A stretch of DNA of 5,958 nt from an uncultured Bacilli bacterium (GTDB taxonomy: Bacteria; Bacillota_I; Bacilli_A; RF39; UBA660). Position 1 is the first letter of the stretch. The number at the start of each line of letters is the position of its first letter. Below the pieces are notes generated by a model. That model was not told the origin of the DNA. It was given only the letters and a program-made list of their open reading frames with translations, and did no database searches. The stretch spans positions 1 through 5,958 of the forward strand of contig CANQMF010000047.1 in NCBI GenBank assembly GCA_947624915.1, in the 5' to 3' direction. This document shows, piece by piece, positions 1 to 5,148 of the stretch. A program made the translations under genes and the position numbers.

Positions 1-113
1 TCGATTTTATTTGAATTATAAGCAAAATTAACTTGTGAATAATGATATATATTACCCTTAAATTTAGATTGTTTTTGTTTAATTAATTCATTTTTAATTT
101 TAGTTACATTCAT
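1..113 (-). CDS. Fic family protein, N-terminal fragment cut by window edge
   Basis: Reading from ATG at 113 down to base 1 gives 37 complete codons with no stop, and the frame leaves the window, so this is the 5' end of a longer gene. The product starts MNVTKIKNEL and contains NIYHYSQVNFAYNSNKI, followed by a codon beginning GA. This closely resembles the N-terminal helix of stand-alone Fic proteins, where a (Y/F)-x-x-N-S-N-x-I-E-G segment carries the S-x-x-x-E-(G/N) inhibitory motif. Fic enzymes usually transfer AMP from ATP to hydroxyl side chains of target proteins, and the inhibitory helix blocks the ATP site. The catalytic HPFx(D/E)GN(G/K)R motif would lie outside the window. The start is supported by AAAGTTGGTGAT at 128-117, which matches the extended anti-Shine-Dalgarno complement at 10 of 12 positions. 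The gene begins 30 bases after the deoxyribosyltransferase-like gene, consistent with one operon. The call rests on a short segment. Confidence 0.68.
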   Translation of the reverse strand, partial: MNVTKIKNELIKQKQSKFKGNIYHYSQVNFAYNSNKI

Positions 114-143
114 AAAATCACCAACTTTCCAGCTTTTATTATT

Positions 144-581
144 CTATTTATTATATTCTTTTAAAAATGTTTCCAATTCTTTTTCATTCAAAAATATTTC
201 TTCAAAAATATTATATAGTGTATCTGTTGCTTCATACTCTCCAATTGCATAACATTTTTTTCCTAACCCATACGCAATTCCTGATTCAATATGTGCTGCC
301 TTACCTGCAGGTAAAACAAGTAGTAAATTTTTTGAATTTTTTTCCCCTTCTAAATCATTATTAAATAATTTTAGAACAATATCATTTTTTAATCCTAGTG
401 ATTCAAACTCTTTTTGTTTCTCTTCGATACTTTGATTTTTATTTCCATAGCCCCACTCATTTTCATTTTTTAAAAAACAATAATAAGATATTTTGTATTT
501 ATCAAACAAATTACATATCTTTAAAATATTTTCTTTATTCCTGGCTCTACCGGCTATAAAAAATTCATATTTGTTATTCAT
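144..581 (-). CDS. Nucleoside 2-deoxyribosyltransferase-like protein
   Basis: A 145-residue cytosolic protein with no signal peptide or membrane segment. An N-terminal beta strand runs into FFIAGRARNKEN (residues 7-18), and a glycine-rich segment, LPAGKAAHIESGIAYGLGKK (90-109), ends the core. This is the layout of small nucleoside 2-deoxyribosyltransferase family proteins (Rossmann-like fold, related to SLOG/TIR folds). In that family a Glu before the Gly-x-Ala helix acts as the nucleophile on the N-glycosidic bond; Glu99 is the candidate here. True enzymes swap bases between deoxyribonucleosides, but many relatives are uncharacterised and substrate cannot be read from sequence. The frame stays open to an ATG at 599, which has no ribosome site. 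ATG 581 has AAAGGA at a spacing of 8, so I chose it. The gene lies 28 bases after the metallopeptidase gene and 30 before the Fic-like gene. The fold call is fairly sure; the enzymatic activity is inferred. Confidence 0.7.
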   Translation of the reverse strand: MNNKYEFFIAGRARNKENILKICNLFDKYKISYYCFLKNENEWGYGNKNQSIEEKQKEFESLGLKNDIVLKLFNNDLEGEKNSKNLLLVLPAGKAAHIESGIAYGLGKKCYAIGEYEATDTLYNIFEEIFLNEKELETFLKEYNK

Positions 582-589
582 ATAGATTA

Positions 590-595
590 TCCTTT
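590..595 (-). promoter_or_regulatory. Ribosome binding site that fixes the start at 581
   Basis: AAAGGA on the minus strand lies 8 bases before ATG 581. The upstream in-frame ATG at 599 would place this site inside the coding region and has no purine-rich site of its own, so the shorter start is preferred. Confidence 0.65.
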
Positions 596-609
596 CCATT
601 TAAAATTTG

Positions 610-1338
610 TCAATTATTATTTATTGTATTATATATTTCATCAAAATGCCCATCATATTTCTTTATCTTATATCTTTGTAAGTTCCGTTTCCTATTATAA
701 TAATCTACTGCCTTATTAACTAAGTTATGGCTTAATTCTTTAATAGTTTCACTAGATTTGATTGCTATTAAGAAATTATCTTTTCCTAAAGTTTCTATTA
801 AATATTTAACCATTAAATAAGAATAATCATAACTATCATAATCATGCATACCAAATTCGTTTTCTAACTCATACATTGAAGGAATATCCGTTTTATTAAT
901 ATACTCATCAAGTAAATATTTAATACTTTTACTATATGTTCCATCTAAATATTTGGCAATCCCCTCGGTTAACCATTCTGGTTGATTCCCATAAATTATA
1001 CTTTGAATACCATGAATTTCTTCATGAAAAATAACATTTTTATATTCTTCTTTAATCCATTCGTTTTTAGTAGGAACATCATTTGGTTCAAAAAAGTTTA
1101 AAGAGTTATCTTCATCTTTATAACAAGCACACATATAAGTAGGCATACTTTCAAAACCACGATTTTTCATTTCGTTAACTAAATCATTAATAGTATCATA
1201 AATATATACATTAAAATTAAATTGTCCGTCATCATCCACATTAAAAAAGTCTAAAATCTCTTGCTTTCTAGAAATCAATATTTTTTCTACCTCATCTTGA
1301 TAATTTTTACTTCTATTTGTACAAATATAATTATTCAC
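610..1338 (-). CDS. Gluzincin-type (peptidase MA-like) zinc metallopeptidase
   Basis: A 242-residue protein with the zinc-protease signature HEEIH at residues 105-109 (context NVIFHEEIHGIQ). The helix Glu is the expected catalytic base and the two His are zinc ligands. Sixteen residues later, WLTEGIAKYL (122-131) supplies Glu125 as the likely third ligand. This HExxH plus (W/P)-L-x-E-G-x-A arrangement is typical of MA-clan peptidases of the Peptidase_MA type. I see no signal peptide, lipobox or membrane segment, so it probably acts in the cytoplasm, unlike the many secreted members of this group. The C-terminal third is rich in Tyr, Lys and Asn and is unassigned. The start is GTG at 1338, with AGGGG seven bases upstream; the ATG at 1345 is out of frame and stops at once. 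It is the first gene of an apparent operon with the deoxyribosyltransferase-like and Fic-like genes. The substrate is unknown. Confidence 0.72.
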   Translation of the reverse strand: MNNYICTNRSKNYQDEVEKILISRKQEILDFFNVDDDGQFNFNVYIYDTINDLVNEMKNRGFESMPTYMCACYKDEDNSLNFFEPNDVPTKNEWIKEEYKNVIFHEEIHGIQSIIYGNQPEWLTEGIAKYLDGTYSKSIKYLLDEYINKTDIPSMYELENEFGMHDYDSYDYSYLMVKYLIETLGKDNFLIAIKSSETIKELSHNLVNKAVDYYNRKRNLQRYKIKKYDGHFDEIYNTINNN

Positions 1339-1357
1339 AAGTCATCCCCTATGTATT

Positions 1358-1366
1358 ATTATATCA
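1358..1366 (-). promoter_or_regulatory. Extended -10 promoter for the metallopeptidase operon
   Basis: The minus strand reads TGATATAAT, a perfect TGnTATAAT extended -10 element. A TTGATA lies at 1389-1384, but its 20-base spacer is too long for a good -35, so the extended -10 probably carries the promoter. The predicted transcript start near 1351 would leave a very short leader directly before the AGGGG ribosome site at 1350-1346. Basis: pattern match only. Confidence 0.45.
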
Positions 1367-1432
1367 TATAAAAAGAATTTTCTTATCAAAAGGCCCTTAG
1401 TTTGTACTTATATTTTAGTCTATCATAAATTA

Positions 1433-1573
1433 TCACACATGTGGTACTTCATGTTGATATACCCTTTCAACACATTTATTTATTGTTGGCTCAATAACTT
1501 CAGAATTCTGTCTTTGACAGCATTGACCACCAAACATATTGTTATTACGATTACAACAATTTTGATTAAACAT
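1433..1573 (-). CDS. Small Cys-rich CotD-like spore coat protein, short or truncated
   Basis: A 46-codon frame running from ATG 1573 to TGA 1433. It has one of the best ribosome sites in the window, AAGGAGG at 1587-1581, seven bases before the ATG. The product begins MFNQNCCNRNNNMFGGQCCQ, has five Cys (6, 7, 18, 19, 34), and continues VIEPTINKCVERVYQHEVPHV. From memory, the EPxINKCVxRxxxHEVPH block resembles CotD-family inner spore-coat proteins of low-GC Gram-positives. Those normally continue with a His/Tyr/Cys-rich stretch (a C-P-x-H type motif) to about 60-100 residues. Here the frame ends directly at that point with TGA followed by TAA, and neither alternative downstream frame restores a clear continuation. 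It could be a naturally short paralogue, or a gene broken by a frameshift or deletion. It sits between the phosphatase terminator and the metallopeptidase promoter, so it appears to be its own transcription unit. The coding call is fairly firm; the family call is moderate. Confidence 0.55.
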   Translation of the reverse strand: MFNQNCCNRNNNMFGGQCCQRQNSEVIEPTINKCVERVYQHEVPHV

Positions 1574-1580
1574 AACAAAT

Positions 1581-1587
1581 CCTCCTT
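1581..1587 (-). promoter_or_regulatory. Strong ribosome binding site for the CotD-like frame
   Basis: AAGGAGG on the minus strand lies seven bases before ATG 1573. A near-perfect site at ideal spacing is the main evidence that this short frame is translated. Confidence 0.7.
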
Positions 1588-1595
1588 ATCTAATT

Positions 1596-1604
1596 TATAA
1601 TATG
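1596..1604 (-). promoter_or_regulatory. Possible sporulation-type -10 element (CATATTATA)
   Basis: CATATTATA on the minus strand fits the CATAnnnTA pattern of sigma-K -10 elements and partly fits sigma-E. It lies about 9 bases before the ribosome site of the CotD-like frame. The expected upstream AC is present only at a spacing of 20 (1626-1625), longer than usual, and in such AT-rich DNA this could be chance. It also contains TATTAT, a possible housekeeping -10, but no well-spaced -35 is visible. Confidence 0.28.
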
Positions 1605-1643
1605 AATTAGTATATAAAGAGAATGTACAAATGTCTCATCAGT

Positions 1644-1674
1644 AAAATAAAAATGCTATCTTGCGATAACATTT
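1644..1674 (-). terminator. Rho-independent terminator of the ATPase-phosphatase unit
   Basis: The minus-strand transcript forms a 10-bp stem, AAATGTTATC paired with GATAGCATTT (one G-U pair), around a GCAA loop. This GNRA tetraloop is closed by a C-G pair. The stem is followed by TTATTTT. The phosphatase stop codon (1658-1656) lies in the descending arm, so the terminator overlaps the end of the coding region. Confidence 0.82.
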
Positions 1675-2414
1675 AAACAGATCAAGGTGGCCATTATTAT
1701 AACTGCAATTATAATTATTAAAAATAATGGCCAAAAAGATTTCTTCTTCACAACTAAAGTAATAATAGAAATATTATCTTTACCACCATACATTAAAGCT
1801 AAATTAAGTAACTTATTAGTTATTTGGATGGCATCTGTACTATTCTTTAAGACATTACCAATTTTCTTTAGTGGCACTTCACTGACTAATCCATCGGAAC
1901 ATATTATAATACGCATATTATTTTCTAATAAGAAATTGTTTTCTTCAATGACAATATTCTCTTTACTTCCAACATAGTTACTAAGTAAATTATCTTCATG
2001 TTCTTCTTGAATATATTGAACAAATTCACCCTTAGTTAATACAAAAACGGAACTATCACCAACTTGCGTTATCGTAACCTTTTTCCTATCCAAAGAAACA
2101 ATATTGATCGTCGTACCAGTCTTTGGCTCAGTATTTAACAACTGTCTATTAAGATCATTTATAGCTAAATTCAAATTATCTTTACTAAATATACTAGTAG
2201 CCAAAAAGGAGGCTTTTGCTCCATCATATAATCCATCAATACCATCAAAAATTCCGTATACTAATTTTCTACTCAATTTTCTTTTTACTAATTGATAGTT
2301 ATCTAATCCTTCATTCTGTTCCGGTAATGAAAAACCATTTAGATATATATTATCACAGTTAGTATTTTTCTTTCGACCTTTATTAACGACACAGTATTCT
2401 TCAATATAGTACAT
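1656..2414 (-). CDS. Membrane-anchored PP2C-family Ser/Thr protein phosphatase
   Basis: A 252-residue PP2C (PPM) phosphatase, which hydrolyses phosphoserine or phosphothreonine using two Mn2+/Mg2+ ions. The motifs appear in the expected order: NCDN (19-22), FDGIDG (56-61, equivalent to the usual FDGMGG), TGTT (99-102), GDSS (119-122, usually GDSR), SDGL (173-176) and GGKDN (210-214). The metal-binding aspartates 21, 57, 174 and 213 are all kept, so it should be active. After a KKK at 223-225, residues about 228-248 form one hydrophobic helix near the C-terminus. This would tail-anchor the enzyme with the catalytic domain in the cytoplasm; the standard PrpC/Stp enzyme of Bacillota is soluble. 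The start ATG overlaps the ATPase stop by one base (TAATG), with AAGGAG at 2435-2430 inside the ATPase gene at a rather long spacing of 15. No PrkC-like kinase gene is adjacent. The PP2C call is secure; a role in controlling the pump or its signalling is inferred from the coupling. Confidence 0.9.
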   Translation of the reverse strand: MYYIEEYCVVNKGRKKNTNCDNIYLNGFSLPEQNEGLDNYQLVKRKLSRKLVYGIFDGIDGLYDGAKASFLATSIFSKDNLNLAINDLNRQLLNTEPKTGTTINIVSLDRKKVTITQVGDSSVFVLTKGEFVQYIQEEHEDNLLSNYVGSKENIVIEENNFLLENNMRIIICSDGLVSEVPLKKIGNVLKNSTDAIQITNKLLNLALMYGGKDNISIITLVVKKKSFWPLFLIIIIAVIIMATLICLNVIAR

Positions 2415-5071
2415 TATTCTGTCTTTTCTCTCCTTTTAATAATTTTAAATAGTTCCATAATAAGTAAAATTGGTAAAGATGCTACAAGAAGCCATATCAT
2501 ATGTAGATAAGGTACTTTCTCGGTACCCATAAAATGACTTAAAAAAGGAACTTCCATAATAATTATTTGCAATAATATTGACATGAAAACAGCAATAGAT
2601 ACAAACCAATTACTTGATAATTTTATCTTAAAAGTTGACTTTTTTTCACTACGACAATTAAATACGTGAATATTTTGCATAAATACCATTAAAGCCATAA
2701 TATAGCCACGAGCTAAAGATAATTCCATATGTAATTTTTCATATAATATATACCAAACAATAAAAACAATAACACCTATAAATAAACCTGATACCGCTAT
2801 TTCTTGAATCAGTAACTTATCAAAAAGTGATTCTTTTGGATCACGAGGTTTTTCAGCCATTATACCTTCATTATCACTTTCAAAAGATAAAGCTAAATCT
2901 TGAAGTCCATCCGTAACCAAATTAAGCCATAAAAGTTGAACAGCTACTAAAGGCATTGGTAACCCAAATAGAGTTGATAACGTAAAAAACAATACCTCAG
3001 CTAATCCACAAGATACTAACATATAAACAACTTTACGTATATTCGAATAGGCATTTCTACCCTCTTCAATTCCAGCTACAATTGACATAAAATTATCGTC
3101 TACAATAATCATATGACCTGTTTCTTTTGCAACATCAGATCCACTTCCCATTGCAATACCAATGTTAGCCGCCTTAATAGCTGGGGCATCATTTACACCA
3201 TCACCAGTAACAGCTACAAACTCTCCTTGACGTTTGTACGACTCAACAATCTGTAATTTTTGAATAGGAGTAACCCTTGTAAATACCACCTTATTTTTAA
3301 CAAAATTATCAAAGAACTTTTCACCTTTAATAAAAGCCTCATCAATATCTTTACCGGTAGCAACTGACCCATAATTATCAGTTAATCCCAATTCTTTAGC
3401 TATACTAAAAGCAGTAAGTGGATGATCACCAGTAACCATGACAACTTTAATCCCAGCGCTATTACACTTCATAATGGAATCTTTAGCCTCTTCCCTAATA
3501 GGATCAATAAAAGCAACTAATCCCATAAATACTAAGTCTGGAACATCTTGTTGATCATAATACTCTTTTTTTACAAAAGAATTCATTGAACCAACAGCCA
3601 AGGCAATAACACGATAACCATCCTTAGCTAAAGCTTCATTTTGTTTTAGAATAGTATCTTTATCCAGTGGAATAGTCTGATTTCCATCATACATTTTAGA
3701 ACAAAATTCAAAGACTTTTTCAACAGAACCTTTAACTGTACAAAAAATATTTCCGCCATCTTCAAAATAAACTGCTGAATACTTATTCTCCGACTCATAA
3801 GGAATACCAGCTAAATTCTTAATATTATCAACATTAGCTTTAGCTTTTCCACCAAGCGCTAAAAAAGCAATATCAATACTATCTCCATAACTTACTAAAA
3901 TATCATCTTCATATTTTAAACTAGCTTCATTATTGATAACCCCCAACTTGGCAAGTGAACGAACTACTTCTATTTGGTCCTGATCACCGATTATTTCACC
4001 ATCAAAATTATAACCAATTCCACTAATTTCAAAAGTTGTCTTATTAGGTAAGACAATCTTTTTAGCCGTTTGCTCATTAACGGTCAAAGTCCCTGTTTTA
4101 TCACTTGCAATAACTGTACAACTTCCTAAGCTTTCAACAGCATTAAGTTTTTTCACAATAACATTTTTTTTACCCATACGATTAGAACCAATTGTTAGCG
4201 CCAAAGTAAGTGCTAGAGGTAACCCCTCTGGCATAGCCGATACAGAAAGTCCAACTACGGACATGAATATTTCCTCTAATGGAAAATGTTTACTAGCAAG
4301 TAGGATAATTAATAATATAGCAATTCCAACAATTAAAACACTTATTTGTTTCGTAAACTTAGACATTCTAATTGTTAAAGGAGATGGCGTTTCTTCAGTA
4401 TCAATAACTTTGGCCGAAATTTTGCCTATTTCAGTATCTTTACCTACGGCTATTACAACCGCCTCTGAACGTCCTGTCAAAACACTAGATCCAGCATAAA
4501 CCATATTTTTAGAATCACTAATACTTTTAGCTTCGTTAACAGTAACATTATTCTTAACACTAGACATAGATTCACCTGTCAACATTGATTCATCTATTGT
4601 TAAATTACTACAAGTCAATATTCTGGCATCAGCAGCTACCTTAGTACCTGATTGTAAAAGAATAATATCTCCAATAGTTACCTCGGAAGCATCTATCTCC
4701 TTTTCTTTGCCATCCCTTAATACTTGAGCCTTTACCTTTATCATATTAGCAAGAGCTTCCGCACTCTTATTAGCTTTCCACTCCTGAACCGTTCCCATAA
4801 TAGCATCAACTAAAATAATAAAAATAATAGCAATACCATCAGTGTGTTCTTTTATCATAAATGATAGTACACATGCCACTATCATAATAATTGTAATTGC
4901 ATTAGCAAATTGCATAAAAAACAATTTAACAATACTGTCCTTTTTCTTTTTAGGTAACTCATTAGGTCCAAATTTATTCAATCTTTTCCTAGCTTCCTCA
5001 TGTGTAAGACCATTACTTGTCGTTTTTAACGACTCCAGAATTTCTTCTTCTGTCATAGTTTGATATTCCAT
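2414..5071 (-). CDS. P2-type cation-transporting ATPase (Ca2+-ATPase-like)
   Basis: An 885-residue P-type ATPase that uses ATP, via an aspartyl-phosphate, to pump a cation across the plasma membrane. Domains in order: N-terminal cation-ATPase domain (1-45); M1-M2 (about 55-98); actuator domain with TGES (165-168); M3 (243-260); M4 with PEGLP (281-285); phosphorylation motif DKTGT (Asp324); nucleotide domain with a KGSVE variant of KGAPE (447-451); DPIR (523-526); TGDGVNDAP (622-630); M5-M10 to the end. Length and order match PMCA/SERCA-like pumps. Compared with SERCA, site-II residues are kept (Glu282 in M4; Asn717 and Asp721 in WLNLVTDG of M6) and M5 Glu692 is present. The Asn of M5 is Gly689 and the M8 Glu is Gln799. 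This suggests one bound ion; Ca2+ is likely but Mn2+ or another ion is possible. ATG 5071 is chosen for its GAGGGA site; an in-frame GTG at 5083 would add four residues. It is followed by the overlapping phosphatase gene. Confidence 0.93.
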   Translation of the reverse strand: MEYQTMTEEEILESLKTTSNGLTHEEARKRLNKFGPNELPKKKKDSIVKLFFMQFANAITIIMIVACVLSFMIKEHTDGIAIIFIILVDAIMGTVQEWKANKSAEALANMIKVKAQVLRDGKEKEIDASEVTIGDIILLQSGTKVAADARILTCSNLTIDESMLTGESMSSVKNNVTVNEAKSISDSKNMVYAGSSVLTGRSEAVVIAVGKDTEIGKISAKVIDTEETPSPLTIRMSKFTKQISVLIVGIAILLIILLASKHFPLEEIFMSVVGLSVSAMPEGLPLALTLALTIGSNRMGKKNVIVKKLNAVESLGSCTVIASDKTGTLTVNEQTAKKIVLPNKTTFEISGIGYNFDGEIIGDQDQIEVVRSLAKLGVINNEASLKYEDDILVSYGDSIDIAFLALGGKAKANVDNIKNLAGIPYESENKYSAVYFEDGGNIFCTVKGSVEKVFEFCSKMYDGNQTIPLDKDTILKQNEALAKDGYRVIALAVGSMNSFVKKEYYDQQDVPDLVFMGLVAFIDPIREEAKDSIMKCNSAGIKVVMVTGDHPLTAFSIAKELGLTDNYGSVATGKDIDEAFIKGEKFFDNFVKNKVVFTRVTPIQKLQIVESYKRQGEFVAVTGDGVNDAPAIKAANIGIAMGSGSDVAKETGHMIIVDDNFMSIVAGIEEGRNAYSNIRKVVYMLVSCGLAEVLFFTLSTLFGLPMPLVAVQLLWLNLVTDGLQDLALSFESDNEGIMAEKPRDPKESLFDKLLIQEIAVSGLFIGVIVFIVWYILYEKLHMELSLARGYIMALMVFMQNIHVFNCRSEKKSTFKIKLSSNWFVSIAVFMSILLQIIIMEVPFLSHFMGTEKVPYLHMIWLLVASLPILLIMELFKIIKRREKTE
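2428..2435 (-). promoter_or_regulatory. Internal ribosome site for the coupled phosphatase gene
   Basis: AAGGAGAG on the minus strand lies inside the last codons of the ATPase gene, 13 bases before the phosphatase ATG (15 if AAGGAG is taken as the core). The spacing is longer than usual, so initiation probably depends on ribosomes terminating at the overlapping TAATG. Basis: sequence pattern; the coupling is inference. Confidence 0.5.
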
Positions 5072-5075
5072 TTTG

Positions 5076-5081
5076 TCCCTC
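5076..5081 (-). promoter_or_regulatory. Ribosome binding site that decides the ATPase start
   Basis: GAGGGA on the minus strand lies just before ATG 5071 (six bases from its AGG core). The alternative GTG at 5083 would have only AGGAT within three bases, which is too close, so ATG 5071 is preferred. Confidence 0.6.
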
Positions 5082-5095
5082 ACTATCCTATATTA

Positions 5096-5124
5096 ATAAT
5101 ATCATTGTATATTTAAAAAGACAA
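5096..5124 (-). promoter_or_regulatory. Sigma-A-type promoter for the ATPase-phosphatase unit
   Basis: On the minus strand, TTGTCT (5124-5119, 4 of 6 to TTGACA) is followed by exactly 17 bases and then TATTAT (5101-5096, 5 of 6 to TATAAT). Transcription would start near 5090, giving a leader of about 20 bases before ATG 5071. It lies directly after the ffh terminator, which explains how the pump unit is expressed separately. Pattern match in AT-rich DNA, so moderate confidence. Confidence 0.5.
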
Positions 5125-5125
5125 G

Positions 5126-5148
5126 AAAAAAGTATAGCTAGCTATACT
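5126..5148 (-). terminator. Rho-independent terminator of ffh
   Basis: A perfect 18-base palindrome (AGTATAGCTAGCTATACT, 5131-5148) is followed on the minus strand by a run of six T including its last base. The ffh stop TAG (5149-5147) enters the first bases of the stem. As a hairpin it needs a small loop, so about 7 bp pair around GCTAGC or TA. The same palindrome could in principle bind a dimeric protein, but its position and T-run favour a terminator. Confidence 0.68.

Noticed and set aside
167..364. Plus-strand open frame with a hydrophobic product
   Set aside because: It lies antisense inside the deoxyribosyltransferase-like gene, has no recognisable motif, and is rich in Phe, Leu and Tyr as expected for the complement of AT-rich coding DNA.
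586..613. TTGACA (613-608) with 16 bases to GATAAT (591-586) on the minus strand, a good sigma-A promoter match before the deoxyribosyltransferase-like gene
   Set aside because: Transcription would start at about base 580, at the ATG itself, and would omit the visible ribosome site AAAGGA. In AT-rich DNA between tightly spaced genes this is most likely chance, although an internal promoter cannot be excluded.
1373..1384. AAGAAAATTCTT followed by T-rich sequence on the minus strand as a terminator for the CotD-like frame
   Set aside because: The stem would be only four or five A/T-rich pairs with a two- to four-base loop, too weak to call.
4263..4499. Plus-strand open frame within the ATPase gene (similarly at 1687-1977, 2104-2295, 4842-5063 and 5667-5897)
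   Set aside because: All are antisense to well-supported genes, have no family motifs, and are explained by codon bias of the opposite strand.
5072..5083. GTG at 5083 as the ATPase start, adding four residues
   Set aside because: Its nearest purine-rich site is only about three bases away, whereas ATG 5071 has GAGGGA at a sensible distance.
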